DNA of 64,000 nucleotides from VXYL01 sp965203685 (lineage in GTDB: Bacteria; Pseudomonadota; Gammaproteobacteria; Pseudomonadales; Azotimanducaceae). Under the pieces are notes generated by a model that made no database searches, had not been told where the DNA came from, and saw only the letters and a list, made by a program, of their open reading frames with translations. Below, piece by piece: positions 42,130 through 48,873 of the stretch. The DNA is taken from assembly GCA_965203685.1 (NCBI GenBank), contig OZ241908.1, forward strand, positions 5,270,001 through 5,334,000. Direction: 5' to 3'. Position numbers and translations under genes: made by a program. Within the stretch, counting starts at the first letter, position 1. Every line of letters begins with the position of its first letter.

Positions 42130-43125
42130 CTACCTCCCCTTCCGCTTCGGCCTTCGTGCACGCTTGGGTCGTGCGGCAAGGGCAAGCAGGTTCACTCTGG
42201 GGATGCACCGCCGCAAGACCTCGAACTGACCGTCGTCCAAGGCCGACGGCCCAGCTGCCCGCCATCTCCGGCCCCGCCATCGAAAGCGCGACCATCGATC
42301 CCGGCGGGAGTCGTGCACGACGATCTCGCCCCGCCGCCACCAGAATCTGTAGCCGGCGCTAACGACGCGCATCGGCGCCTCCGGATCCGCCGCTCCGTCG
42401 AGGAACATCGTCAACACGCCCTTGCCAAGGAACACTTCCTGCCCGTCGCCGCTCACGTCGAGCTTCCTGCAGAGTTCCCAAAGCACTTCGACCGGCAGAT
42501 CCGCCTCCTCGTTGCCCGGTCCGTAGATGTCCGTGATTTCTCGGAACCCGCACTCCACGCGCAGCCATGCCACGGCCACGCCCGATCTCCTGATCTCATG
42601 GAACTCGGCGTCTCGGTCGCGCAGCTCATCGTGGTAGCCGAAGTCGTTGTCCCGAAGGCAGTTGCCCCCGCGTCTCCCGCCGCGTTGCAACTTCGCCACC
42701 GAGTTCAGGGGGTGGCTGACATGGTCGGCGTCCAGAACCACCGGGTCGCCCGATCCGAACTCCTCTTGCTCGTGCCGCTTCCTGGTGGCTCCGTTCACCA
42801 GCCCGCGCGCCTTCTGGCACTCGTCCACCGTCTGCGACCAAGACACCCTGTGGTCGATGTGCCGCAAATAGCTCCGGACGCGCCGCCGAACGTTGACGTC
42901 GTACCGTTCGTCGTCCAGCACCCATCTCTGCATGCCGACGATGTGACGCAGCGTGGTCACTGCTTTCCTCAGCGCCGCGGACCTGCGTCCGCGGTGATCG
43001 CGGCGAGCGGGGTGAGTGAAGTGACCATCCAGCGCCTCCCGCACCTTGCGCCGACGGTGGCCTGGCTCGATGTCGCGCAGCAGCCTTTCGAATTCCGTAG
43101 CTGCTGATCGTCTACGACTGCTCAT
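42130..43125 (-). CDS. Arg-rich hypothetical protein of the island
   Basis: 331-residue protein I do not recognise. It begins MSSRRRSAATEFERLLRD behind a good AAGGAG ribosome-binding site, has a basic N-terminal third, a central mixed alpha/beta region (RDAEFHEIRRSGVAVAWLR at about 188-206, then VEVLWELCRKLDVSGDGQE) and a very basic C-terminus (ARPKRARRPKRKGR). WWRRGEIVVHDSRRDRWSRF near 273 may be a beta-hairpin. No signal peptide, membrane helix or known catalytic motif is apparent. The basic ends suggest nucleic-acid contact. It lies 60 bp after the DUF4258-like gene and 97 bp before the TIR remnant on the same strand. Confidence 0.6.
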   Translation of the reverse strand: MSSRRRSAATEFERLLRDIEPGHRRRKVREALDGHFTHPARRDHRGRRSAALRKAVTTLRHIVGMQRWVLDDERYDVNVRRRVRSYLRHIDHRVSWSQTVDECQKARGLVNGATRKRHEQEEFGSGDPVVLDADHVSHPLNSVAKLQRGGRRGGNCLRDNDFGYHDELRDRDAEFHEIRRSGVAVAWLRVECGFREITDIYGPGNEEADLPVEVLWELCRKLDVSGDGQEVFLGKGVLTMFLDGAADPEAPMRVVSAGYRFWWRRGEIVVHDSRRDRWSRFRWRGRRWRAAGPSALDDGQFEVLRRCIPRVNLLALAARPKRARRPKRKGR

Positions 43126-43184
43126 CCACTGCTCCTTGATCGGCCGATTGCCGAGTCGTCGTTACTTCCTTCATGTGATCGCGC

Positions 43185-43535
43185 CTACCTTCGTCCGTCC
43201 GCCCGCGGCCTCCACGAGTCCCTCGCGCAGCGGCGCCGCAAGGTCCGACGTCCGGCCTGGCCTGCCTGGTGGTAGCACGTCACGAGTTCCCCGCTCTCGC
43301 ATACGACCACGCACCCGCGCAGCCGTTCGAGACGCTGGATCCGCTGCTTGCACTCCCTGATCTCCCTGTCGACGTCGCGATTCCGGAGCACGGTGCGTCC
43401 GTGAGGACCCGCCGTACCGCACTCCCGCACCAGCAGCACATCCCGAAGCCGCAACCCTCGTTGCTGCATGCGCCGCTCCGCGTGCCGGGTGACCGCCAAG
43501 CTCGATCCCGGGTCGCCATTATTTTCCTTCGACAT
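43185..43535 (-). CDS. DUF4258-like small protein
   Basis: 116 residues. VTRHAERRMQQRGLRLRDV at about residues 16-34, followed after a loop by a helix (RDVDREIRECKQRIQRLERL) and CVVVCESGELVTCYH, follows the layout of DUF4258-type proteins (HAxxRxxQRG then a beta-hairpin ending in a His), which have a RelE/BECR-like fold. A toxin-like RNase role is possible but unproven. I chose the ATG at 43535; a TTG at 43544 is in frame. First gene of the minus-strand island cluster; the start is 90 bp from divergent nrtR with a palindromic operator between. Confidence 0.55.
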   Translation of the reverse strand: MSKENNGDPGSSLAVTRHAERRMQQRGLRLRDVLLVRECGTAGPHGRTVLRNRDVDREIRECKQRIQRLERLRGCVVVCESGELVTCYHQAGQAGRRTLRRRCARDSWRPRADGRR

Positions 43536-43577
43536 TTTTGACAAGGCCTCTCAAAAACTAAGAATTGTGGTCAGCAT

Positions 43578-43590
43578 ACAACAATGTTGT
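43578..43590. promoter_or_regulatory. candidate NrtR operator between divergent genes
   Basis: ACAACA-A-TGTTGT, a perfect 13-bp palindrome with a single central base, midway between the nrtR start (43625) and the start of the minus-strand cluster (43535). The surrounding sequence is AT-richer than average here. NrtR-family regulators usually bind palindromes in front of themselves, so control of both directions is plausible. Confidence 0.5.
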
Positions 43591-43624
43591 GGTTTGGCGC
43601 AAGCGCGCGTACACTCCTTTGCAC

Positions 43625-44410
43625 ATGGCAGATTCGACCTACGATCCAGACGACTACCCCCGCTTTGCCGTCACCGTGGACATCGCCCTGTTCACCATTC
43701 GCGACGCCGCAATCCACATCGCCCTTGTCCGACGCGGCGAGTGGCCGTTCGAAGGGCGGTGGGCACTACCCGGGGGATTCGTGCGCGAGCACGAGGATCT
43801 GGCCGAGGCCGCAATGCGCGAGCTGGCGGAGGAGACCGGCCTGCGGCGCGACGACGACTGGCATCTGGAGCAGCTTGGTAGCTACGGCCACCCCGCCCGC
43901 GATCCTCGCATGCGCGTCGTCACCGTCGCCTATCTGGCCGTCTGCGCCAACATCCCCCACGTCAGCGCGGGCGGCGATGCGGACCTCGCCCAGCTGACGC
44001 CCTTCCAAGCGATCGAGTTGGGGCTCCTCGCCTTCGACCATGCGCAGATCGTCGAGGATGCCTTGGACCGGATTCGCTCGAAGCTCGAGTACACGACCTT
44101 CGCCACGATGTTCCTGCCCCCCGCCTTCACGATCGGCGATGTTCGAGAGGTCTACGAGACCGTTTGGGGCACGCGCTTGGACAGATCGAACTTCCAGCGC
44201 AACTTCCGTAGGAACCAAGCGTGCTTCGTCGAGCGCGAAGACCCACGCCGCGGACACAGGCGACGAACCGGCAGACCTCCGCAACAATGGTGGTCCCTCA
44301 GAGCACCTCCTGGCTCGGAGCAACCCATCCGGCTCCTCGACCACGCGCTCCTCGGTCCGCGCGAAGCCTGGCGGTACCGCCGGGATCGCGCCGATCCCGA
44401 CCTTGACTAG
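43625..44410 (+). CDS. nrtR: NrtR-like Nudix-domain transcriptional regulator
   Basis: 261 residues: an N-terminal Nudix domain (about 12-150) and a C-terminal winged helix (about 160-235), the NrtR architecture. NrtR proteins repress NAD-metabolism genes and are released by ADP-ribose. The Nudix box is complete (GFVREHEDLAEAAMRELAEE then TGL, residues 51-73), so hydrolase activity may persist, whereas many NrtR have lost it. LEYTTFATMFLPPAFTIGDVR (about 155-175) starts the DNA-binding domain. I chose the ATG at 43625, giving MADSTYDPDDYPRFAVTVD, typical of the family. No NAD biosynthesis gene is adjacent; SIR2 and TIR genes are divergent from it. Confidence 0.85.
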   Translation: MADSTYDPDDYPRFAVTVDIALFTIRDAAIHIALVRRGEWPFEGRWALPGGFVREHEDLAEAAMRELAEETGLRRDDDWHLEQLGSYGHPARDPRMRVVTVAYLAVCANIPHVSAGGDADLAQLTPFQAIELGLLAFDHAQIVEDALDRIRSKLEYTTFATMFLPPAFTIGDVREVYETVWGTRLDRSNFQRNFRRNQACFVEREDPRRGHRRRTGRPPQQWWSLRAPPGSEQPIRLLDHALLGPREAWRYRRDRADPDLD

Positions 44411-44763
44411 AGCTGGCCTGCAAGCCGCCGGTCATCCACACGTCGCGCGTTCTCCTCCAAGGCCACGAAAAACAGGTGTTTGTCGCGATCCTCGCAGGAA
44501 GCGGAAATCGCCGCGTTCCGACCCGGAACCGTCCCGACAATCCCGCAATTTTCAATGTCCGGTCACATCCCCGTCCGATGCCTTTTCGTGGCGCTCCAGG
44601 GAGGGAACCCCATGACCCTCGCCGGCGACGCGCGTCCCCACCATGGCGACCCGGCAGCACCTGCAACACCCAGTCTGGACCGGGCGCCTGCAAACGGTAA
44701 GGGGCGCGTAAGGACGCCTAAGGACGTTAGGCGCCCTCAGTGCCGCCGCGCGGGTGACCGCTC
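44411..44763. other. intergenic stretch without a supported gene, with a hairpin
   Basis: No reading frame here has recognisable protein features. Near its end, CGCCTAA and TTAGGCG (44715-44721 and 44727-44733) form a perfect 7-bp stem with loop GGACG, overlapping two direct copies of TAAGGACG (44709-44716, 44719-44726). It could be the nrtR terminator, though no T-run follows, or a remnant of an integration site. Confidence 0.4.
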
Positions 44764-44832
44764 TTGACAACCGTGCAACGGCCCTACCGCCAGCACAGGA
44801 TCGTCCGACACTCTGGTGCCGTGACCTGTGGC

Positions 44833-45126
44833 ATGATGCTCCCGGGCCGGTGGTCGCAGGTCTCAGGGCTGCTGCTGAAGTTGGCGCTAACCATCAACGT
44901 GCTAGGTGTCCGCGAGGACGACGCGTGGTGCGCCATCGCGTTGGAGATGAGTCTTCGCGGATACGGGGAAACGTTCGAGGGCGCGTTAGGCGAACTCGAA
45001 GAAGCGATTGATACGCAGATTTCGTTCGCGGTTCAGCACGGCAACATCGACCAGATTTTCATCCCCGCCGAACCGCACTACTTCAGACTCCACGCAGACC
45101 TCAAGCGCGAGATGATGAGCCTGTAG
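44833..45126 (+). CDS. HicB-like small protein
   Basis: About 97 residues. ALTINVLGVREDDAWCAIALEMSLRGYGETFEGALGEL has the HicB-antitoxin-like pattern (beta strand, acidic turn, strand, G-x-T/S-x-E-A-L helix). The C-terminus (AEPHYFRLHADLKREM) lacks an obvious HicB DNA-binding domain. No hicA partner is adjacent, so it may be an orphan. The frame is open upstream to a TTG at 44764; the ATG at 44833 or 44836 fits better with the domain start, and neither has a strong ribosome-binding site. Converges with the ATPase pseudogene. Confidence 0.5.
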   Translation: MMLPGRWSQVSGLLLKLALTINVLGVREDDAWCAIALEMSLRGYGETFEGALGELEEAIDTQISFAVQHGNIDQIFIPAEPHYFRLHADLKREMMSL

Positions 45127-45142
45127 GCGCAAGCCCCCCCGC

Positions 45143-46303
45143 TCATCGCAATGCTCCGTCGATCCGGCCAGGCAGATCGGCTAGGTCGAACAGCGAGTGG
45201 ACGCTGATGCGCTCGTGGACTGGATAGGACGCCCGGCTCGGACAGACCACGAACAAGTGGTCGAGCCCGAGATCGTCCACGACGTTGTGCATGCTCCGGG
45301 TCACATCGGGGGCCTCGCTGAACTTCGCCTCGAAGCCTAGTCGTCGGCGGTTTTCCATGATCAACAGGTCGACTTCGCCGCCGCCGTGGGCGCCCCAGAA
45401 CCACGCTTGTGCCGGACGAAGCACGCGCAGGATCTGCTCGATCGCGAACCCCTCCCAGGAAGCGCCTACCCTGGGCAGCGACAGGAGGGCGCTGTCGGTG
45501 CCGGCCCCCAGCAAGGCGTGCAGCATACCGGTGTCGCGGAGGTAGATCTTCGGTGCCTTGACCTGGCGCTTCGCAAGATTCTCGAACCAAGGCTGGAGTT
45601 GTCGGACCATGTAGGTGCCCGTGAGCACATCCAAGTAGCGACGTACGGTCTTGTCCGTCGCGGACATGGATCTTCCAAGTTCGGACGCGTTCCACGTCTG
45701 TCCATGCCAGTGGGCCAGCATGGTCCAGAACCGGCGCATTGCAGCGGACGGAATTGAGATTCCAAGCTGCGGTATGTCCCGTTCAAGGAAAGTGCGGATG
45801 AAGCCCTCGCGCCAAGCCATGCTGTCGTCGTCCGACGCGGCCAAGTAGGATCGCGGGAGACCGCCCCGCAGCCACAGTGACCGCCAGTCGTCGACGCCCG
45901 TTTCGTCGAGTCCGAACCCCGTCAACTCGACGAACTCCACCCGACCGGCAAGGGACTCGGAAACGCCGCGGACCAAGTCCGGCGAGGCGCTGCCGAGAAT
46001 GAGAAACCGACTGCTCGCGTCGGTTCGATCCACCAGTACGCGGAGAACGTTGAACAGGTTCGGCGCCCGTTGAATCTCGTCGAGGACGACCAAGCCGCGA
46101 CACGCTCCGAGCACCATCTCGGGGTTGGCGAGCCGGCGCAGATCGACCTCCGACTCGAGGTCGAAGAAGGTCGCCTCCCGGGTGGCCGCGAACGTCCGCG
46201 CTATTGTCGTTTTGCCGCATTGGCGTGGTCCGAGCAGGGCCGTTACCGGCGATCGGACCGTCGCCTAGCTGATCCGGTGCAAGTATTCGGCACGTTCGAG
46301 CAT
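45143..46303 (-). pseudogene. DUF4143 AAA ATPase interrupted by an early amber stop
   Basis: A 387-codon frame starting MLERAEYLHRIS then TAG (codon 13, 46267-46265) and continuing ATVRSPVTALLGPRQCGKTT with the P-loop, LVVLDEIQRAPNL (Walker B), the FLILGSASPD sensor region, and the C-terminal DUF4143 nuclease-like domain with GGGEVDLLI and GFEAKFS. No ATG, GTG or TTG lies between the TAG and the ATG at 46117, which is after the P-loop, so a functional ATPase would need read-through or an unusual start. These standalone ATPases are common in accessory regions. Faces the HicB-like gene and diverges from yciB. Confidence 0.75.
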
Positions 46304-46428
46304 CCGATCACTTTATCTTGAAATCTCGGAGTCGTCATCCGAATTTTCAAGGTCCGTGCTCCCGGTCGGGTTGGTCCCGCGGGTTCCTAGCCAGTAAAAT
46401 GCGCCGGTCCCACCCAGAACCGCCTTCG

Positions 46429-47004
46429 ATGAAGCAGCTCGTTGACTTACTGCCGGTTGCGGCGTTCTTCGGCGTGTACCTGCTCGCCGACATCTACTAC
46501 GCGACGATGGCGCTGATGGCCGCATCCGCGTTGCAGGTGGCGTATTTCAAGCTGCGGGGCATGAAGGTCACGGGCCAGATGTGGGTCGTGTTCTGGGGCG
46601 CCATGATCTTCGGGACGATGACGCTGGTGTTCCGCAACGCCCTGTTCATCCAGTGGCGGCCGTCGGTCGTCAACTGGATCATGGCGCTTGCCCTCATCGG
46701 CAGCCGCTTCATCGGCAAGGGCGATGTCATCAAGCGCCTGCTCGGCAGGATGCTGGTGCTCCCGGACCGGGCATGGCGGGCGCTGACCTGGGGTTGGGCG
46801 GCCATGTTCGCGGCATCCGGGAGCCTCAACCTGTTTGTCGCCTACAACTTCAGCGAAGAGCAGTGGGTGGCGTACAAGTTCATCTCGGGATTCGTCGTCC
46901 CGATCCTCCTGGTCGGGGGCAGCGTTGCCTATCTCGTGGCCACCAAGCAACTCCCAGCTGCACCGGCCGAGGGCGCGTCGGGCGGCGAGGCCAAGTCGAC
47001 ATGA
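46429..47004 (+). CDS. yciB: YciB / inner membrane-spanning septation protein
   Basis: 191-residue polytopic inner-membrane protein of the YciB/IspA (intracellular septation) family, which interacts with the elongation and division machinery. Five to six hydrophobic segments are visible (about 5-40, 52-72, 83-98, 120-140, 150-172); the family pattern includes MKQLVDLLPVAAFFGVYLLA, VFWGAMIFGTMTLVF and the C-terminal EEQWVAYKFISGFVVP. The ATG at 46429 gives the usual N-terminus. It overlaps pdxJ by 4 bp and marks the return to core genes after the island. Confidence 0.9.
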   Translation: MKQLVDLLPVAAFFGVYLLADIYYATMALMAASALQVAYFKLRGMKVTGQMWVVFWGAMIFGTMTLVFRNALFIQWRPSVVNWIMALALIGSRFIGKGDVIKRLLGRMLVLPDRAWRALTWGWAAMFAASGSLNLFVAYNFSEEQWVAYKFISGFVVPILLVGGSVAYLVATKQLPAAPAEGASGGEAKST

Positions 47005-47774
47005 CGTCGCTTTCGGTCAACGTCAACAAGATCGCGTGGCTGCGCAACGCCCGCGAAGGGTCGCGCCCGGACGTCGTGGCTTGCGCGCGGACGATTCTCG
47101 ACGCCGGCGCGGCCGGCATCACCGTGCATCCCCGACCAGACGGTCGGCACATCCGAACCGACGATGTCTACGCGCTGCGCGAACTGGTGGCGGAGTATCC
47201 ACACGCCGAGTTCAACATCGAGGGAAACCCCGCGGCGGAACCCCGGAACGGCTACCCCGGCTTTGACGTTCTCATCGAGACCGCCCGTCCGCACCAATGC
47301 ACACTGGTTCCCGATGACGACAACCAACTGACGTCGGATCACGGGTGGGACCTATCGGAAGCGCGGGCACGGGCCAGCGTTGCGACGTTCGTCGAGCTCT
47401 ACCAGAGCTCCGGCGCGCGCGTCAGCCTGTTCATGGATCCCGTGGAGTCCCAGATACGCCACGCGCAGACCGTCGGGGCCGACCGGATCGAACTCTACAC
47501 CGGCCCGTACGCGGATCTGGTCCAAGCGCATGGCCTTGACGATGCCGCGACGGGCGCGTCCTGGACCGCCTACCGCGATGCCGCCCGGTACGCCGGCCAA
47601 CTTGGCTTGGGCGTCAACGCCGGCCACGACCTCAACCTGGTGAACTTGGCCCATTTCGTGGCCATGGGCGGCATCGCCGAAGTGTCCATTGGGCACGCCT
47701 TGATCGCCGATGCCTTGGACTTCGGCTTGGCGCCCACCGTCAAGCGCTACCTGTCGGCCCTGGAGGACTCATGA
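47001..47774 (+). CDS. pdxJ: pyridoxine 5'-phosphate synthase
   Basis: 257-residue TIM-barrel enzyme that condenses 1-deoxyxylulose 5-phosphate with 3-amino-2-oxopropyl phosphate to make pyridoxine 5'-phosphate. Signatures: SVNVNKIAWLRNARE (residues 5-19), GITVHPRPDGRHIRTDDV near 39, FNIEGNP near 71, LVPDDDNQLTSDHGW near 102, and GLGVNAGHDLNLVNL near 203. The lack of the usual recO/acpS neighbours is noted. It overlaps yciB and the cyclophilin gene by 4 bp each. Confidence 0.95.
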   Translation: MTSLSVNVNKIAWLRNAREGSRPDVVACARTILDAGAAGITVHPRPDGRHIRTDDVYALRELVAEYPHAEFNIEGNPAAEPRNGYPGFDVLIETARPHQCTLVPDDDNQLTSDHGWDLSEARARASVATFVELYQSSGARVSLFMDPVESQIRHAQTVGADRIELYTGPYADLVQAHGLDDAATGASWTAYRDAARYAGQLGLGVNAGHDLNLVNLAHFVAMGGIAEVSIGHALIADALDFGLAPTVKRYLSALEDS

Positions 47775-48364
47775 TCCGCACGTTCCTCGCGACCACGATA
47801 ATCTGCTGCGCCTCGGTCGCCTGTTCCGGCGAGTCGAATGCGCCCACCGAGACCGGCAATCCGCAGGTGGAAATCGCCACGAGCATGGGCAACTTGACCG
47901 TCGAACTGTGGCCCGAGAAGGCCCCGCTCACGGTCGACAACTTCCTGAAGCTTGTCGACGACGGTTTCTATGTCGGCACGGTCTTCCACCGGGTGATTCC
48001 CAACTTCATGATCCAGGCCGGCGGCTACGACGTTGACCTCGCATACCGCGATCCGCCACGCACCGTGGTGAACGAGTCGCCGAACGGGGCACCAAATTCG
48101 CGCTGGACAATCGCCATGGCGCGTCATGCGGACCCCGACTCGGCGGACTCGCAGTTCTTCATCAACGTCAATGACAACGTGCACCTCGACGCCACACCGG
48201 GCAAGCCGGGGTACACGGTGTTCGGCACCCTCATCGCTGGCCACGAGGTCGCGGAGGACATCGAACTGACCGACACGGGCCCCGTGGGCGACAAGATCAG
48301 CGTCCCCTTGGTGCCCGTCGTCATACTCTCGACTCGACGCGTCAGCGCCGTCGAATCGGAGTAG
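47771..48364 (+). CDS. cyclophilin-type peptidyl-prolyl isomerase lipoprotein
   Basis: 197 residues. A signal peptide ends in a lipobox (SVAC at about residues 16-19), so the protein is a periplasm-facing lipoprotein. The cyclophilin domain (about 36-190) shows VEIATSMGNLTVELWPEKAPLTVDNFL, FYVGTVFHRVIPNFMIQAGG (catalytic Arg in FHRVI), and SQFFINVNDN and GYTVFGTLIAGHEV. Catalyses cis-trans isomerisation of prolyl bonds during envelope protein folding. ATGA overlap with pdxJ. Confidence 0.9.
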   Translation: MIRTFLATTIICCASVACSGESNAPTETGNPQVEIATSMGNLTVELWPEKAPLTVDNFLKLVDDGFYVGTVFHRVIPNFMIQAGGYDVDLAYRDPPRTVVNESPNGAPNSRWTIAMARHADPDSADSQFFINVNDNVHLDATPGKPGYTVFGTLIAGHEVAEDIELTDTGPVGDKISVPLVPVVILSTRRVSAVESE

Positions 48365-48408
48365 ACTGCGAAGCAGTCATCGAACATTCCTAAGAACCAA
48401 CAAGACCC

Positions 48409-48873
48409 ATGAAAACGTTCATCGTTGCGGGGGTGGTTTCGGTGCTTTTCGCCGCAATCGCTACCCAGGTTTACTCGACCCTATTCGACTCCAATACGTT
48501 GGCCCTTCTCGCTCTGACCTTCGTGGCATGCGCCGGCACGGCCCTCGTCACCTGGCGATTCGGCGCCCGCGCACAACCCACAAGGTCCGCCGGTCGACGG
48601 CGCGGACGGGACGATGAACGCACACCAGTGCGGCATAGGCGCCCCGGACCGCCCAAGGGGGCCAAGCGCGAGAGTGGCGCCGTCAAATGGTTCGACCGCA
48701 ATAAGGGCTTCGGCTTCATCGTGCGGCAGAACGGCGATGAGATCTTCGTCCATCATCGGTCCATCCGCCGCGTCGGCAACGAACGTGCGGGGCTCGACGA
48801 CGGCCAGGAGGTAAGCTTCGTGGCCGTGGAGAGGCAGCGGGGTTGGCAGGCCGAGGACGTCGCGCCCGAGTGA
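48409..48873 (+). CDS. membrane-anchored cold-shock domain protein
   Basis: 154 residues with two hydrophobic segments (about 4-22 and 32-50) followed by a basic linker (about 52-84, RRRGRDDERTPVRHRRPGPP) and a C-terminal cold-shock domain beginning SGAVKWFDRNKGFGFIV, with RNP1-like KGFGFI and RNP2-like EIFVHH. Cold-shock domains bind single-stranded RNA or DNA; the membrane anchor would place this one at the inner membrane. The stop overlaps the argS GTG by 4 bp. Confidence 0.85.
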   Translation: MKTFIVAGVVSVLFAAIATQVYSTLFDSNTLALLALTFVACAGTALVTWRFGARAQPTRSAGRRRGRDDERTPVRHRRPGPPKGAKRESGAVKWFDRNKGFGFIVRQNGDEIFVHHRSIRRVGNERAGLDDGQEVSFVAVERQRGWQAEDVAPE

